NCBI GenBank assembly: GCA_038380435.1
Contig: JAWZYU010000017.1
Location: 21,451,283 to 21,515,282, forward strand
DNA from: Ryuthela nishihirai
Lineage: Eukaryota; Arthropoda; Arachnida; Araneae; Heptathelidae
Direction of reading: 5' to 3'
DNA: 64,000 bases
The notes under the pieces were generated by a model. It was not told the DNA's origin, searched no databases, and saw only the letters and a program-made list of their open reading frames with translations. This document shows, in pieces, positions 21,401-26,252 of the stretch (position 1 is its first letter; each line of letters begins with the position of its first letter). Made by a program: the position numbers and the translations under genes.

Positions 21401-22144
21401 TTTGTCACTATCACTCATTGCTAGGAGTCTGGAATTCAAGCTTCCGTCATGATGCATTTTTTTGTGTTGTCTTTAAAAAAATGGTGCCTGAGCAACATAT
21501 TTTTATGGTCTACCCATTTTTATGATCATTTAAACACTATTGCATGAAGGAATTCCGTACAGAAATATTCACTGTTCTTCAGTACTTTCCAGCTGTCACA
21601 ACACACAAAAAATCTACCAATTACTGATAGCTGAATGTCATATGACAAAAGCATCTTAAGAAACATTAATTACGATATACAATAATTGCCTGTTATGTCT
21701 ATTACCAAAATTAAACGAGAATATATATTTTAACCTACACACTTTCCCGAATGCATCATCGAAACTAAATAGCAATTTCTCGGGACTTGCTCCACTTTTG
21801 TCCCAGACAATTATATTTCAGATGGTCTCTCTTCGTTGCTATTTTTTTTTAATTTTTAAATTCCTAAGGCATTCGATTTCAGCATGAACATAAAGCCTAT
21901 TATTACTAATGCTAGTATATGCACAGGTAGCTATATCACACACTTGTAACGTCCAAGGAAAGGGCATTTAAAAGTCATATAGGAGTATTTATAGTATTAA
22001 TAACATATGAAACAAATAATCATATATTTATTTCAAACAGTATTTTGTGCTACTTGCCTGAATGCTATTCAAGTTACGAAAAAATGGATAGCCTCTATAA
22101 CCTGATGTTAAAAAACGAGTAAAACGACCAACACAAACAGCCAT
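306..22144 (-). CDS. IDH3G: Isocitrate dehydrogenase [NAD] subunit gamma, mitochondrial (5' part, four exons; continues beyond left edge)
   Basis: Regulatory gamma-type subunit of the mitochondrial NAD-dependent isocitrate dehydrogenase heteromer, which oxidises isocitrate to 2-oxoglutarate in the TCA cycle. I assembled four minus-strand exons: 22058-22144, 7489-7542, 5452-5555 and 306-421. Phases agree across every junction, and about 120 codons are seen. The N-terminus ([16 protein letters not shown]...) is Arg-rich with no acidic residue, as in a matrix-targeting presequence. The mature start has KYGGRF then [14 protein letters not shown], the signature of the IDH3 / isopropylmalate dehydrogenase fold. 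It is followed by [12 protein letters not shown] and [12 protein letters not shown]. The PVDFEEV and [10 protein letters not shown] segments match the gamma better than the beta or alpha subunits. Introns are 14.5, 1.9 and 5.0 kb and packed with repeats. The catalytic C-terminal two thirds lie outside the window. Confidence 0.9.
422..984. other. IDH3G intron 3, left part
   Basis: AT-rich intronic DNA. I see no coding or repeat structure that I can support. Confidence 0.6.
1270..1590 (+). repeat. ~88-bp tandem array inside repeat A copy 1
   Basis: About four units. The landmark ATTATAAA/ATTATAATAA recurs at 1283, 1369, 1455 and 1545, so spacings are 86, 86 and 90. Each unit also carries ACAGTGCACCG or similar, then ACTAAATAATGTCCTC. 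The same unit recurs at 19.67-19.94 kb (opposite strand) and in a diverged form at 44.58-44.98 kb. Confidence 0.8.
1704..2075 (+). mobile_element. SINE1 (tRNA-derived), full-length copy
   Basis: The 372-bp body is flanked by a 12-bp target duplication CCCATAATTTCT (1692-1703 and 2076-2087). The 5' head is tRNA-like, with an A-box TGGCTCAGTTGG at 1714-1725 and a B-box GGTTCAAGTCC at 1758-1768. The body (...CTGTGCACGTTAAAG...CAACCTTCTCTGA...) is shared by at least nine other copies or fragments in the window. It was inserted into repeat A. Confidence 0.92.
3106..3470. other. Intronic, no feature seen
   Basis: AT-rich IDH3G intron 3 sequence between repeat A and a piggyBac-like end. The open frames here have no recognisable domain. 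Confidence 0.5.
3471..3915 (+). mobile_element. piggyBac-like non-autonomous element, one half
   Basis: Begins TTAACCCTTCCAGTGTCC at 3471. It then matches, in reverse, the right half of the complete element at 9404-10459, including the TTTGATGCATATTTTATTA, GCCATCTGATTGCCATTTC and AACAAATTTCC stretches. The other half is missing, and SINE2 3' sequence follows directly. Confidence 0.75.
3922..4030 (+). mobile_element. SINE2 3' fragment
   Basis: Contains TGAGGTCCTGCCATCCTCTC, ACAGGCTCCTGTCAGACCTC and GCAGCTGCTTGAGGGG, the conserved 3' two thirds of SINE2. The tRNA-like head is absent. Confidence 0.85.
4031..4710. other. Intronic, no feature seen
   Basis: AT-rich sequence without supportable genes or repeats. 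Confidence 0.5.
4711..4762 (+). mobile_element. SINE2 short 3' fragment
   Basis: AAACTGACAGGCTCCTGTCA followed by a diverged CAGCAGCTTGATGG. Only about 50 bp of the SINE2 tail is recognisable. Confidence 0.6.
4981..5146 (-). mobile_element. SINE2, diverged copy
   Basis: Minus-strand SINE2 with a degraded tRNA head (AATGTGGCCATGTG matches the head), a damaged B-box region and an internally deleted tail (CTGCTTGCCACAGAGGTCTG). It lies about 300 bp from IDH3G exon 3. Confidence 0.7.
5452..5555 (-). CDS. IDH3G: IDH3G coding exon 3 (LPGDGIGPE motif)
   Basis: 104 nt, 34 codons plus two bases of an Arg codon. The peptide contains [23 protein letters not shown] and THVKEVF, the highly conserved first strand and loop of NAD-IDH subunits. 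The acceptor is a T-run followed by AAG, and the donor is CG|GTAAGT on the minus strand. Confidence 0.95.
5556..6853. other. IDH3G intron 2, right of exon 3
   Basis: AT-rich intronic sequence. The 62-codon frame at 6618-6806 shows no domain. I support no feature here. Confidence 0.5.
6854..6964. repeat. Two adjacent hairpins sharing a core (MITE-like)
   Basis: Hairpin 1 has perfect 30-bp arms (6854-6883 and 6891-6920) around GCAAAAT. Hairpin 2 has perfect 16-bp arms (6925-6940 and 6949-6964) around TGCAAAAG. Both contain CTAATATAATAGTGCAAAA, so the second looks like a shortened relative of the first. Confidence 0.85.
6965..7488. other. IDH3G intron 2, left of exon 2
   Basis: AT-rich intronic sequence. 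No feature seen. Confidence 0.5.
7489..7542 (-). CDS. IDH3G: IDH3G coding exon 2
   Basis: Eighteen codons ([18 protein letters not shown]), phase 0 at both ends. The minus strand has acceptor ATTTTTAG before 7542 and perfect donor GTAAGT after 7489. It is the variable linker between the presequence and the KYGGR core, so similarity alone would not identify it. The splice signals and frame carry the call. Confidence 0.75.
7543..8195. other. IDH3G intron 1, start
   Basis: AT-rich. It includes TCTATATAATTATAAAAG near 8118, which resembles the 5' end of some Helitron-type elements. Nothing else is recognisable. Confidence 0.4.
8196..8473 (+). repeat. Repeat C units (dispersed/tandem ~125-bp repeat)
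   Basis: Two related stretches built around ACTTAAAGCAACATAAGG and CATACAGCTCTCTCTGAAC. Similar stretches occur at 9226-9360, 10479-10640 and 26450-26510. They look like remnants of one low-copy tandem repeat broken up by SINE and TTAA-element insertions. Confidence 0.5.
8474..8589. mobile_element. Short piggyBac-like MITE
   Basis: 116 bp bounded by TTAA on both sides. The inverted termini are TTAACCCTTTAACGCCAAGAA and, on the other strand, TTAACCCTTTAATGCCCAAGAA. TTAA duplication with CCCT termini is typical of the piggyBac superfamily. Confidence 0.75.
8590..8957 (+). mobile_element. Two partial SINE1 copies in tandem
   Basis: The first part (8590-8760) covers the SINE1 3' half, with TTCCATCTGTCTCCTAACAG and CCAACCTTCTCTGAGCC. 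The second (8770-8957) begins again at AGAGTCATACCCTGTGCAC and runs to the same 3' end. Neither copy has the tRNA head. Confidence 0.75.
9064..9212 (+). mobile_element. SINE2, diverged copy
   Basis: Retains the B-box region (GGGATTCAAGCCCGGGGTAA), the ACATGGATGTTTGTGTTG stretch and a decayed tail ending GTAGCTGTTGAGGG. Confidence 0.8.
9213..9403 (+). repeat. Repeat C units
   Basis: AACTCAAAGCAATGTAAAGG and TATATAGCTTCCTCTTATCA match the units at 8.2-8.4 and 10.5-10.6 kb. Confidence 0.45.
9404..10459. mobile_element. Complete piggyBac-like non-autonomous element
   Basis: 1056 bp with TTAA at both ends (9404-9407 and 10456-10459). The left terminus is TTAACTCTTCCAATGTCCAG and the right, read inward, is TTAACCCTTCCAGTGTCCAG. 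There is no transposase ORF, so it must depend on a helper. Half copies occur at 3471-3915 and 29699-30070. Confidence 0.8.
10460..10650 (+). repeat. Repeat C units
   Basis: Contains CCAAATTTTGGTATATAGCT, TTTAAAGCAATATTAG and a second start TTTGCTATACACTTTCTCTT, matching the units on the other side of the TTAA element. Confidence 0.45.
10651..11022 (-). mobile_element. SINE1, near full-length
   Basis: Minus-strand copy. The 3' end GTTGGGTTGTTTTAACTCTG is at the left and the tRNA-like head is at the right, with B-box complement GGACTCGAACCTGGG near 10971 and a truncated A-box (TACCAACTGA). High CpG content suggests a relatively young copy. Confidence 0.9.
11250..11649 (+). mobile_element. SINE1, full-length, with target duplication
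   Basis: Flanked by CCTCTGTGATGA (11238-11249 and 11650-11661). The A-box region GGTGACTCAGTCAGTAGTGC and B-box GTGTTCAAGTCCC are visible. The 3' end is GAGGTAAAACAACCCAAC. Confidence 0.9.
11662..11929 (+). other. Unassigned, possibly RTE 5' untranslated sequence
   Basis: Lies directly upstream of the RTE relic at 11930. The complete copy at 15.3 kb starts at the equivalent of about 11930, so this stretch is either extra 5' leader or unrelated flank. Confidence 0.35.
11930..13345 (+). pseudogene. RTE-type non-LTR retrotransposon relic (endonuclease region)
   Basis: Parallels the copy at 15326-16720. Shared landmarks are GTGGGTTGACAGCCC, the endonuclease segments [21 protein letters not shown] and [11 protein letters not shown], and the stretch to TACCCTACTGAT. 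Many indels and stops break the frame (for example stops around 12890 and 13115). It ends abruptly near 13345, where repeat A sequence begins, so the reverse transcriptase part is lost. Homology supports this more strongly than any intact ORF. Confidence 0.85.
13499..14836 (-). mobile_element. Tc1-like DNA transposon
   Basis: 1338 bp with perfect terminal inverted repeats CAGTACTGTGCAAATTAGTT at both ends, flanked by TA at 13497-13498 and 14837-14838. It is inserted in repeat A copy 2. It carries one decayed minus-strand transposase. Confidence 0.95.
13582..14593 (-). pseudogene. Tc1-like transposase, inactivated
   Basis: A 258-codon open stretch (13582-14358) covers the DDE domain: [34 protein letters not shown], then [11 protein letters not shown]. 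The first catalytic Asp (normally FSDES/T) is Asn here, while the second Asp and the Glu remain, with 35 residues between them. The N-terminal DNA-binding part is recognisable only as decayed sequence. It starts MPRK at 14593 and is followed at once by a stop, then [20 protein letters not shown] full protein would be about 340 residues. The lost Asp, early stop and frame breaks mean it cannot be active. Confidence 0.92.
15317..15325 (+). repeat. RTE target-site duplication, left copy
   Basis: GTTAGTATT, identical to 18561-18569. Joining the flanks restores sequence collinear with repeat A copy 1 around 2390-2420. Confidence 0.9.
15516..16088 (+). pseudogene. RTE endonuclease portion, frameshifted at its end
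   Basis: 190 codons. The endonuclease motifs appear in order: [10 protein letters not shown] (~residue 45), [10 protein letters not shown] (~74), [20 protein letters not shown] and VLGDFNAK (~185). The frame breaks right after NAK, where a run of four A (AATGCCAAAAGTTGG) replaces the three A of the sister copy (AATGCTAAAGTTGG). The final SDH motif therefore falls in the next ORF. The upstream part before residue ~40 has no recognisable domain and may be leader sequence. Confidence 0.9.
16121..18523 (+). CDS. RTE reverse transcriptase ORF (800 codons, 5' frame-disrupted)
   Basis: Long open frame carrying the end of the endonuclease ([43 protein letters not shown]). The reverse transcriptase follows: [51 protein letters not shown] (catalytic Asp), [17 protein letters not shown] and [14 protein letters not shown] (ADD catalytic pair intact). 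The C-terminus has RWFGHVARM and [18 protein letters not shown], typical of RTE-like proteins. The first ~15 residues are an artefact of two frame changes. One is the extra A near 16076. The other is an extra base near 16150, where the sister copy reads GGCAATGGGGAACATCTC. The ORF itself is uninterrupted. Confidence 0.93.
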   Translation: MVLVAAMAMGKRLLQVSKLNGFRITNTYYKHRDIHKYTWVSPDGLHKNMIDYILINSKWASSVRNTRTYRGAEIGSDHYLVKSVLQLKLKKCCARVKKFAFNTEALKDLVIAKAYHDRLLSHYDSHGMLTTEVEEEWDHFKQAFLDTNSTLLGKKEQKSQNYLSDKALELISERKNCRNALNQYPTSPNRKHYRDLNKLVKDQLAADKNLWLDGLADKAEEAVRQHNSRELYQIVNVLCGRKRTGIQGLKDKQGKVIEGEDSVMARWAEHFSDVLNNVVSSTPIVCNDDRCIGGFNVGPITQSEVILAVFKLKLHKSPGVDEITTEMLRAGNVSVTTWMTKILNIFYDKGMVPKDFIRAIVIPIFEKGDRSSCDNYRGISLLSVPGKVLSMIVLNRIKNLVDSQLRDEQCGFRSGRGCVDQIFSLRQILEKCLEFQKPLVASFVDFKKAFDSVDRHNLWLIVRSYGIPDKLVNIMKALYNNTESCVRVGKACSNWFSITSGVRQGCILSPFLFSLVIDYVMRNSLQGKDFGLKWAGDTKISDLDYADDLALLANDVDEMNSFIRAVDETGSRVGLVINREKTKVMKIGQAGCDSVNLNGCSLEQVSQFNYLGSYVTDNGDVQHEINRRIGIAAGTFKNLWRVWRNRRIHLKTKIRLYNSLVLSRVNYGRETWTLCKQDNRKLDAFDSRCLRSILGIRWFNFVTNDEVRQRSLQHPLSSILCRERLRWFGHVARMNNYRLTNRVMNSVPKGLRRRGRPRMRWADNVKQDLVRIGVQWPDAVDVAQDRLAWITKLHGLVGPP
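18561..18569 (+). repeat. RTE target-site duplication, right copy
   Basis: GTTAGTATT directly after the (GAT)n tail. Confidence 0.9.
19159..19566 (-). mobile_element. tRNA-related insertion with internal inverted repeat (SINE3-like)
   Basis: 408 bp flanked by 11-bp duplications GATATTTAATT (19148-19158 and 19567-19577) inside repeat A. It holds two related minus-strand segments with tRNA T-arm/B-box-like sequence (complement of GCGGGAATCGAAC at 19191 and 19461), each followed by GATGAATTTTTT and GGAATC. Arms 19375-19445 and 19498-19566 are almost perfect inverted copies (47 identical bases, then one indel). Confidence 0.75.
19640..20000 (-). repeat. ~88-bp tandem array inside repeat A copy 2
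   Basis: TATAAT landmarks at 19671, 19759, 19846 and 19938 give spacings of 88, 87 and 92. Units share CGGCAGTGCACTGTTTC and ACATTATTTAGTTTT. This is the reverse-strand counterpart of 1270-1590. Confidence 0.8.
20121..20497 (-). mobile_element. SINE1, near full-length
   Basis: 3' end GTTGGGTTGTTTCATCTCTG at the left. The tRNA-like head is at the right, with B-box complement ACTCGAACCTGGGA and A-box complement TACTGGCTGAGCC. It was inserted into repeat A copy 2 at a site empty in copy 1. The flanks AGGGGGGTGGGATTGG and AGGGTGGGGGGATTGC may be a decayed target duplication. Confidence 0.9.
20737..20940 (+). mobile_element. SINE2, full-length
   Basis: tRNA-derived head GCCGTCCCGTGGCCGAGTGG with B-box GGTTCGAGCCC. 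The conserved body follows (GGTCCTGCCATCCTCTCAGA, GGCTCCTGTCAGACCTCTGT), ending GCAGCTGCTTGAGGGGGTAT. Confidence 0.93.
20941..22057. other. IDH3G intron 1, promoter-proximal part
   Basis: AT-rich with no supportable repeat or gene, down to the GC donor of exon 1. Confidence 0.5.
22052..22057 (-). promoter_or_regulatory. GC-type 5' splice site of IDH3G intron 1
   Basis: Minus-strand reading is CAG|GCAAGT. This matches the extended consensus that GC donors need to compensate for the C at +2. The 14.5-kb intron ends at acceptor ATTTTTAG before 7542, and reading frame is kept. Confidence 0.7.
22058..22144 (-). CDS. IDH3G: IDH3G coding exon 1 (mitochondrial presequence)
   Basis: Twenty-nine codons from ATG at 22144-22142 to CAG. 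The N-terminal peptide has Arg at residues 7, 10 and 17 and no Asp/Glu, as expected for import into mitochondria. The exon ends CAG followed by GCAAGT on the minus strand, a textbook GC-AG type donor. Using it leaves phase 0, which matches the next exon. No GT donor nearby preserves that frame as well. Confidence 0.85.
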
Positions 22145-23295
22145 TGCTAGAAATGCTGTTGCCACTTTTCAAATATGACCCCTAACAATTGAAAATTGAG
22201 CTATATAGGGAACAGGAGGGGCTGCTTTACGGAGAATGAGTGAGACCGCTTATCGATGGCATTTTCCTAGTCCAGGGGGTAAAAGAGACGCACAGAGGAT
22301 TTAATCAGAAAAATATAAATCACAATAGCTTTCTTTCGTGTTCCCGTTGGCTGCATGAATAACGTAAACTATGAAAAAGCCTTCAGAAGTATTTTACCTA
22401 AAAAAAAATTATCAATATTTTTGATAATTGAACACTTAATAGAAAGTTCAATTCAAGAACACTCAATTCAAAGTTTTCAAAGCTTGAACTACCAGTAAAA
22501 TATGCATTTTTTTTTGTGAGAAATCAAAAAATATTATACTGATATCTAGATATTTATACCATTTAAAAAGTTAATATAAGATACTTTTATTCTGTCTTTT
22601 TCATCTGAAGGCTTTATTTTTATATTAACAAATTTCTTGATTCATTATAATGAGTTTTTTCATATTTTATATATTAAATTTTTTTATAAAAAATATTTTA
22701 TTTCTATTTGGCTAATGTTGAATTTTATTTCGCTACCAAGTGCATTAATTTGATCAAAATTGTCTAACATCTTTTTTTTTTTTAACTATTTTAAGCATTT
22801 TAAATATAGTAAAATAAATTCATTTCATGTAGAAATTATAATTTATTGTAATTTCACTTTATTGCTATATAGTATGTTCCAATAATTTCATACAGTTAAG
22901 CATAAGATTCAACCATTGAGCTATATACCGAACTGGAGAGACTGCCTCTAATGCTTTGCTGGTGTAAAAGTGTGGCTTGGGATATCGCTGTTTCTCCGAG
23001 CCTAGGTGTCAAAACAGGCCTGCTCTATGTGTTAATCTGCGTAAAATCGTTGCATTTTATACGATATATTTGTAGTGAAATTTAATTATGGGCTAAGTAA
23101 AAACTTCAGCATAATGGTCCCCCCTCTGGCAATTAGTACCCTCGCTAGTGAAACGTGTGGGCAACATGTTGAAGAAATGCAGAATATGAATTGTGGATGT
23201 CGAATTTAGTGCTGTGCAGTGACTTTGCATCCATCAGATACGCTCAATTTCGACAATCCTAGTACTTTTGCTTCAAAATTAGTGTCATATACATC
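22145..23295. promoter_or_regulatory. IDH3G 5' flank (UTR/promoter region) and unassigned sequence
   Basis: The sequence immediately right of the IDH3G ATG must contain its 5' UTR and promoter. I see no TATA box in a convincing position. TTATCGATGG near 22251 resembles a DRE-like core but is one weak match. The rest to 23295 is AT-rich and unassigned. Confidence 0.4.
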
Positions 23296-23475
23296 ACTTT
23301 TTTTGCACACAATGATCTAAATGGCCAGGTCATTGGGACCCAGAGGTTCGGAGGAGACGAATTGGACAGCTGTTAGGTGACAGATGGGCATCTCCCAACT
23401 CTCCTGTAAAGGCCATCAAGCTTGTTCTGTAGCTAACAGAGTATGGCTCTTCCATATACAGGACCACTCTTTTTC
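23296..23475 (-). mobile_element. SINE1 fragment
   Basis: TTTTTTGCACACAATGATCT, AAATGGCCAGGTCA and GACAGATGGGCATCTCCC match the SINE1 3' half on the minus strand. It is diverged and lacks the tRNA head. Confidence 0.75.
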
Positions 23476-23579
23476 CTAGGAAACTGAATGCAGACTAGTC
23501 AGGGTAAGAGCTACGGACATCTATGGAATGGCTTCTGTATATCCTTTAATAATTGTCACACTTACACGATCCTTTAAAG

Positions 23580-23726
23580 CAGTGGTTTTCAACCTTTTAT
23601 GCTTCAGGTACCCCTTATACAGATAAATAAAACTATAGTTATAGTATAATGCCAACTTAGCGACTTTTGACCTCTCACTGCGAACACCCAAAAGATTTTC
23701 CGCATATTCCACGTTGAGAACCCCTG
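23580..23726. mobile_element. hAT-type MITE
   Basis: 147 bp with termini CAGTGGTTTTCAACCTTTT and, on the other strand, CAGGGGTTCTCAACGTG, the classic hAT end sequence. The flanks CTTTAAAG and ATTTAGAG are an 8-bp duplication matching at 6 of 8 bases. Confidence 0.85.
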
Positions 23727-23849
23727 ATTTAGAGTATATTTGGTTTTCCCCAGCAGAGGGTGGCATAGAAATCTGACTTCTAAAAATCAATATAATTATT
23801 ATCGCAGTCAATTAGCCTGGTAAGTTCTTGAAATTCATCAGGTGGATCC

Positions 23850-23965
23850 AGTGGGTTGTTTTACCTCTGAACAGTACCTTTTTTGCACAGAATGGGCTAA
23901 ATGGCCAGGTCACAAGAACTCTGAAGGCTCAGAGGTCTCTCTAATGTGCACAAGATCATATGGGA
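23850..23965 (-). mobile_element. SINE1 fragment
   Basis: GGGTTGTTTTACCTCTGAAC, GGGCTAAATGGCCAGGTCAC and a short join to CTAATGTGCACAAGATCATA. It is an internally deleted 3' part. Confidence 0.75.
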
Positions 23966-24830
23966 AAAAAAAGGGTTTTCTGGGCAGAATTCTGCAATTG
24001 ATTCATAAGGAACAGTCAAATAGCACAATTATCTGGGTCATTGCAACAGGGATAGTTGGCCAGTCCTCACAAGTGTTCACCTTACAAGAATTACGCAGAG
24101 TTTAGGCAGACACAAAGTTCAGATCACATATATATATATATTGATGTCATCGATAGCAGGGGGAATACTAATTAATCGGGAAAGTGAATTCTTAACTACA
24201 GTATTCTGCTATCGTTTTTCTAGTCTGTCTATACACAGCAGCCATAAGCTGTTGGTGCGCACTGTAGATACACAACCTACTACCTTTCACCTTTGTTCAT
24301 GCTTCTCAGCCTCTGGGAGAGTGCAACACTTATTTTAGTACGCGTTTTTCAAACATTTTTCACTGGTGTGACAGAACATTTTTTTTTGGGTTTTCTGGAG
24401 CAAAAGCATCGAAATCTACATTACACCAAACGTGTATACTGAATAGGGATATAAATGATTTTGAACAATGCACTTTGCTTTCAGATACAATTATCATGAA
24501 CCACGATAAAATCTCTAAAATGTAATGATTTGACCTTAGGTTTCCTTATGCAGAGGAGGAAAGCTAAGTTTGCCACTTTCCAAACAAGTGAAAATACGAA
24601 AACCTCTCTACATTCCGTGTTCTGGCACATATGCCAGTTTCCAAATTAGAGAATACTCTAACTTTGAAATGGTGGTGGTCGGGGGTATATGTTTGAATCT
24701 CTGCTTCTTAGGGACTGTCTTATGAAATGTATTTCAGCCTTCAAAATGAGGAGTTATAATCCTGTAATTACCCCTTTTGGTATGCAACTGCTTGCATCTA
24801 CATTTTGATATGGCATCCCCCCCCCCCAAT
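23966..24830. other. Intergenic, no feature seen
   Basis: AT-rich with a short TA dinucleotide run near 24130 and an 11-base C run at 24817. No gene is supportable. Confidence 0.5.
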
Positions 24831-25185
24831 TGAGGCAGGGATGGCCCAATCGGTTGCAAACAGGCTTGTAATTTGCATTTCCAACATTCGAGTCCTACTT
24901 GCACCAGGGTCGCGATTTATCTTTGCAACCCAGTCGGTAGAGGACACCAATGGGCTTGGAAAGGCCACTATCCTTCGGATCTGATGCGCAGCCATGGCCC
25001 TTGTGGCAGCAGAGCCATACCCTGTAAAAGAGCAAGCTGGATGGCCTTGACAAGAGGCTATCAGCTGTCCAGTGGGTCCTCTCTCCCCAACCTTCTGATC
25101 TCTCAGGGGTCGTTGTGGCCTGGCCATTTAGCCCATTGTGTGCAAAAAAAGGGTCACTCAGAAGTAAAAACAGCCAAACCCCCCA
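24831..25185 (+). mobile_element. SINE1, diverged full-length copy
   Basis: Starts AGGCAGGGATGGCCCAATCG (decayed A-box) and has B-box remnant ACATTCGAGTCC. The standard body runs to CACTCAGAAGTAAAAACAGC. Confidence 0.8.
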
Positions 25186-25814
25186 CAATTACAATATATA
25201 TTCTCAGTGGTGTACCTAAGAGGGGATATAGTTCTACCAAGTTTGCAGGTTTAAATAACATACTAAGCATTCCACAAACATCAGATTCGTGCATGTTATC
25301 ACCACCCTCCCATTTGGAAGTTTACGAGTATGCACTGCTTCCTTAAAGTTACTTTTATTTGGATTCTTAGAGGAAACAGTTTCTATTTTTAGAATATTAA
25401 TTATGGGTTCAGGAATAAAATAATGCTGAAAATAAAAAAATCACAAAAAGGCTTTTATAAAATATTTAATAAACCATTTCAATGTGAATATATATTACAA
25501 GAATAAGATTTTAATCATTTAGTTCAAAACAATATGAAAAAGATTTGAAGTTCAGTGCCAAAAAACTTGAAGCTGGATATTTTAAGCACTCTCCATGGGA
25601 AATACTACAATGGCAAACCTATGCATTCAAAAGAAATGTAATAACTAAAACAATAGGAAATTAATTTTATTATGCGTAAAATATATCAATTTATAATAAT
25701 AGTTTATGGCACACCACAGCATTACTTAGGTGCTTAAACATTAACTTTAAGTCAATATTTCCTAGCTTAAGTTTAAAAGGTCTATAATCTGATCTACGAA
25801 TTGAACTATAATAA
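25186..25814. other. Intergenic, no feature seen
   Basis: AT-rich sequence without a supportable feature. Confidence 0.5.
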
Positions 25815-26252
25815 CCTAAAGACTAAAATTAGGCTATATAATAGTTTGGTTCTTTCTAAGGTTAGTTATGGTAGTTAAACATGGACCCTTTGTAAGCAGG
25901 ATAACAAGAAACTTGATGGCTTTGATTCTAGATGATTATGCAGTATCACGGGCATTAGGTGGTTTGACTTTGTAAATAATGATGAGGTTAGGAGTCATCA
26001 ACCTCTTTTGAGCAGAATATTGTGAAGAGATTGCACTGGGTTGGCCATTTGGCTCATATGCATAGCTGGCAAATAGGATTATTGACACTGTGCCTAAGGG
26101 TTTCAGAAAAAGGGACAGACAATGCCAAATAGGATCTTGCTAGAATTGGCCTAGAGTGGCCAAATGCAGTAGCTGTAATCAGAACAGACACATCTGGAGA
26201 GGAAAATTACGCAATCTGGTTAGATCTCCGTAGCCCATGGCTGCATGAGGAT
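25815..26252 (+). pseudogene. RTE 3'-end relic (5'-truncated)
   Basis: Collinear with 18065-18538 of the complete element, from CTAAAGACTAAAATTAGGCT through TTTGATTCTAGATGATTATG to CTCCGTAGCCCATGGCTGCA. Stops and deletions are frequent. The GAT tail is replaced by ATTTTGTATG. It is a dead, 5'-truncated insertion. Confidence 0.9.

Noticed and set aside
24129..24144. TATATATATATAT run as a promoter element
   Set aside because: Simple dinucleotide repeats are common in this AT-rich DNA, and no transcribed gene start is evident nearby.
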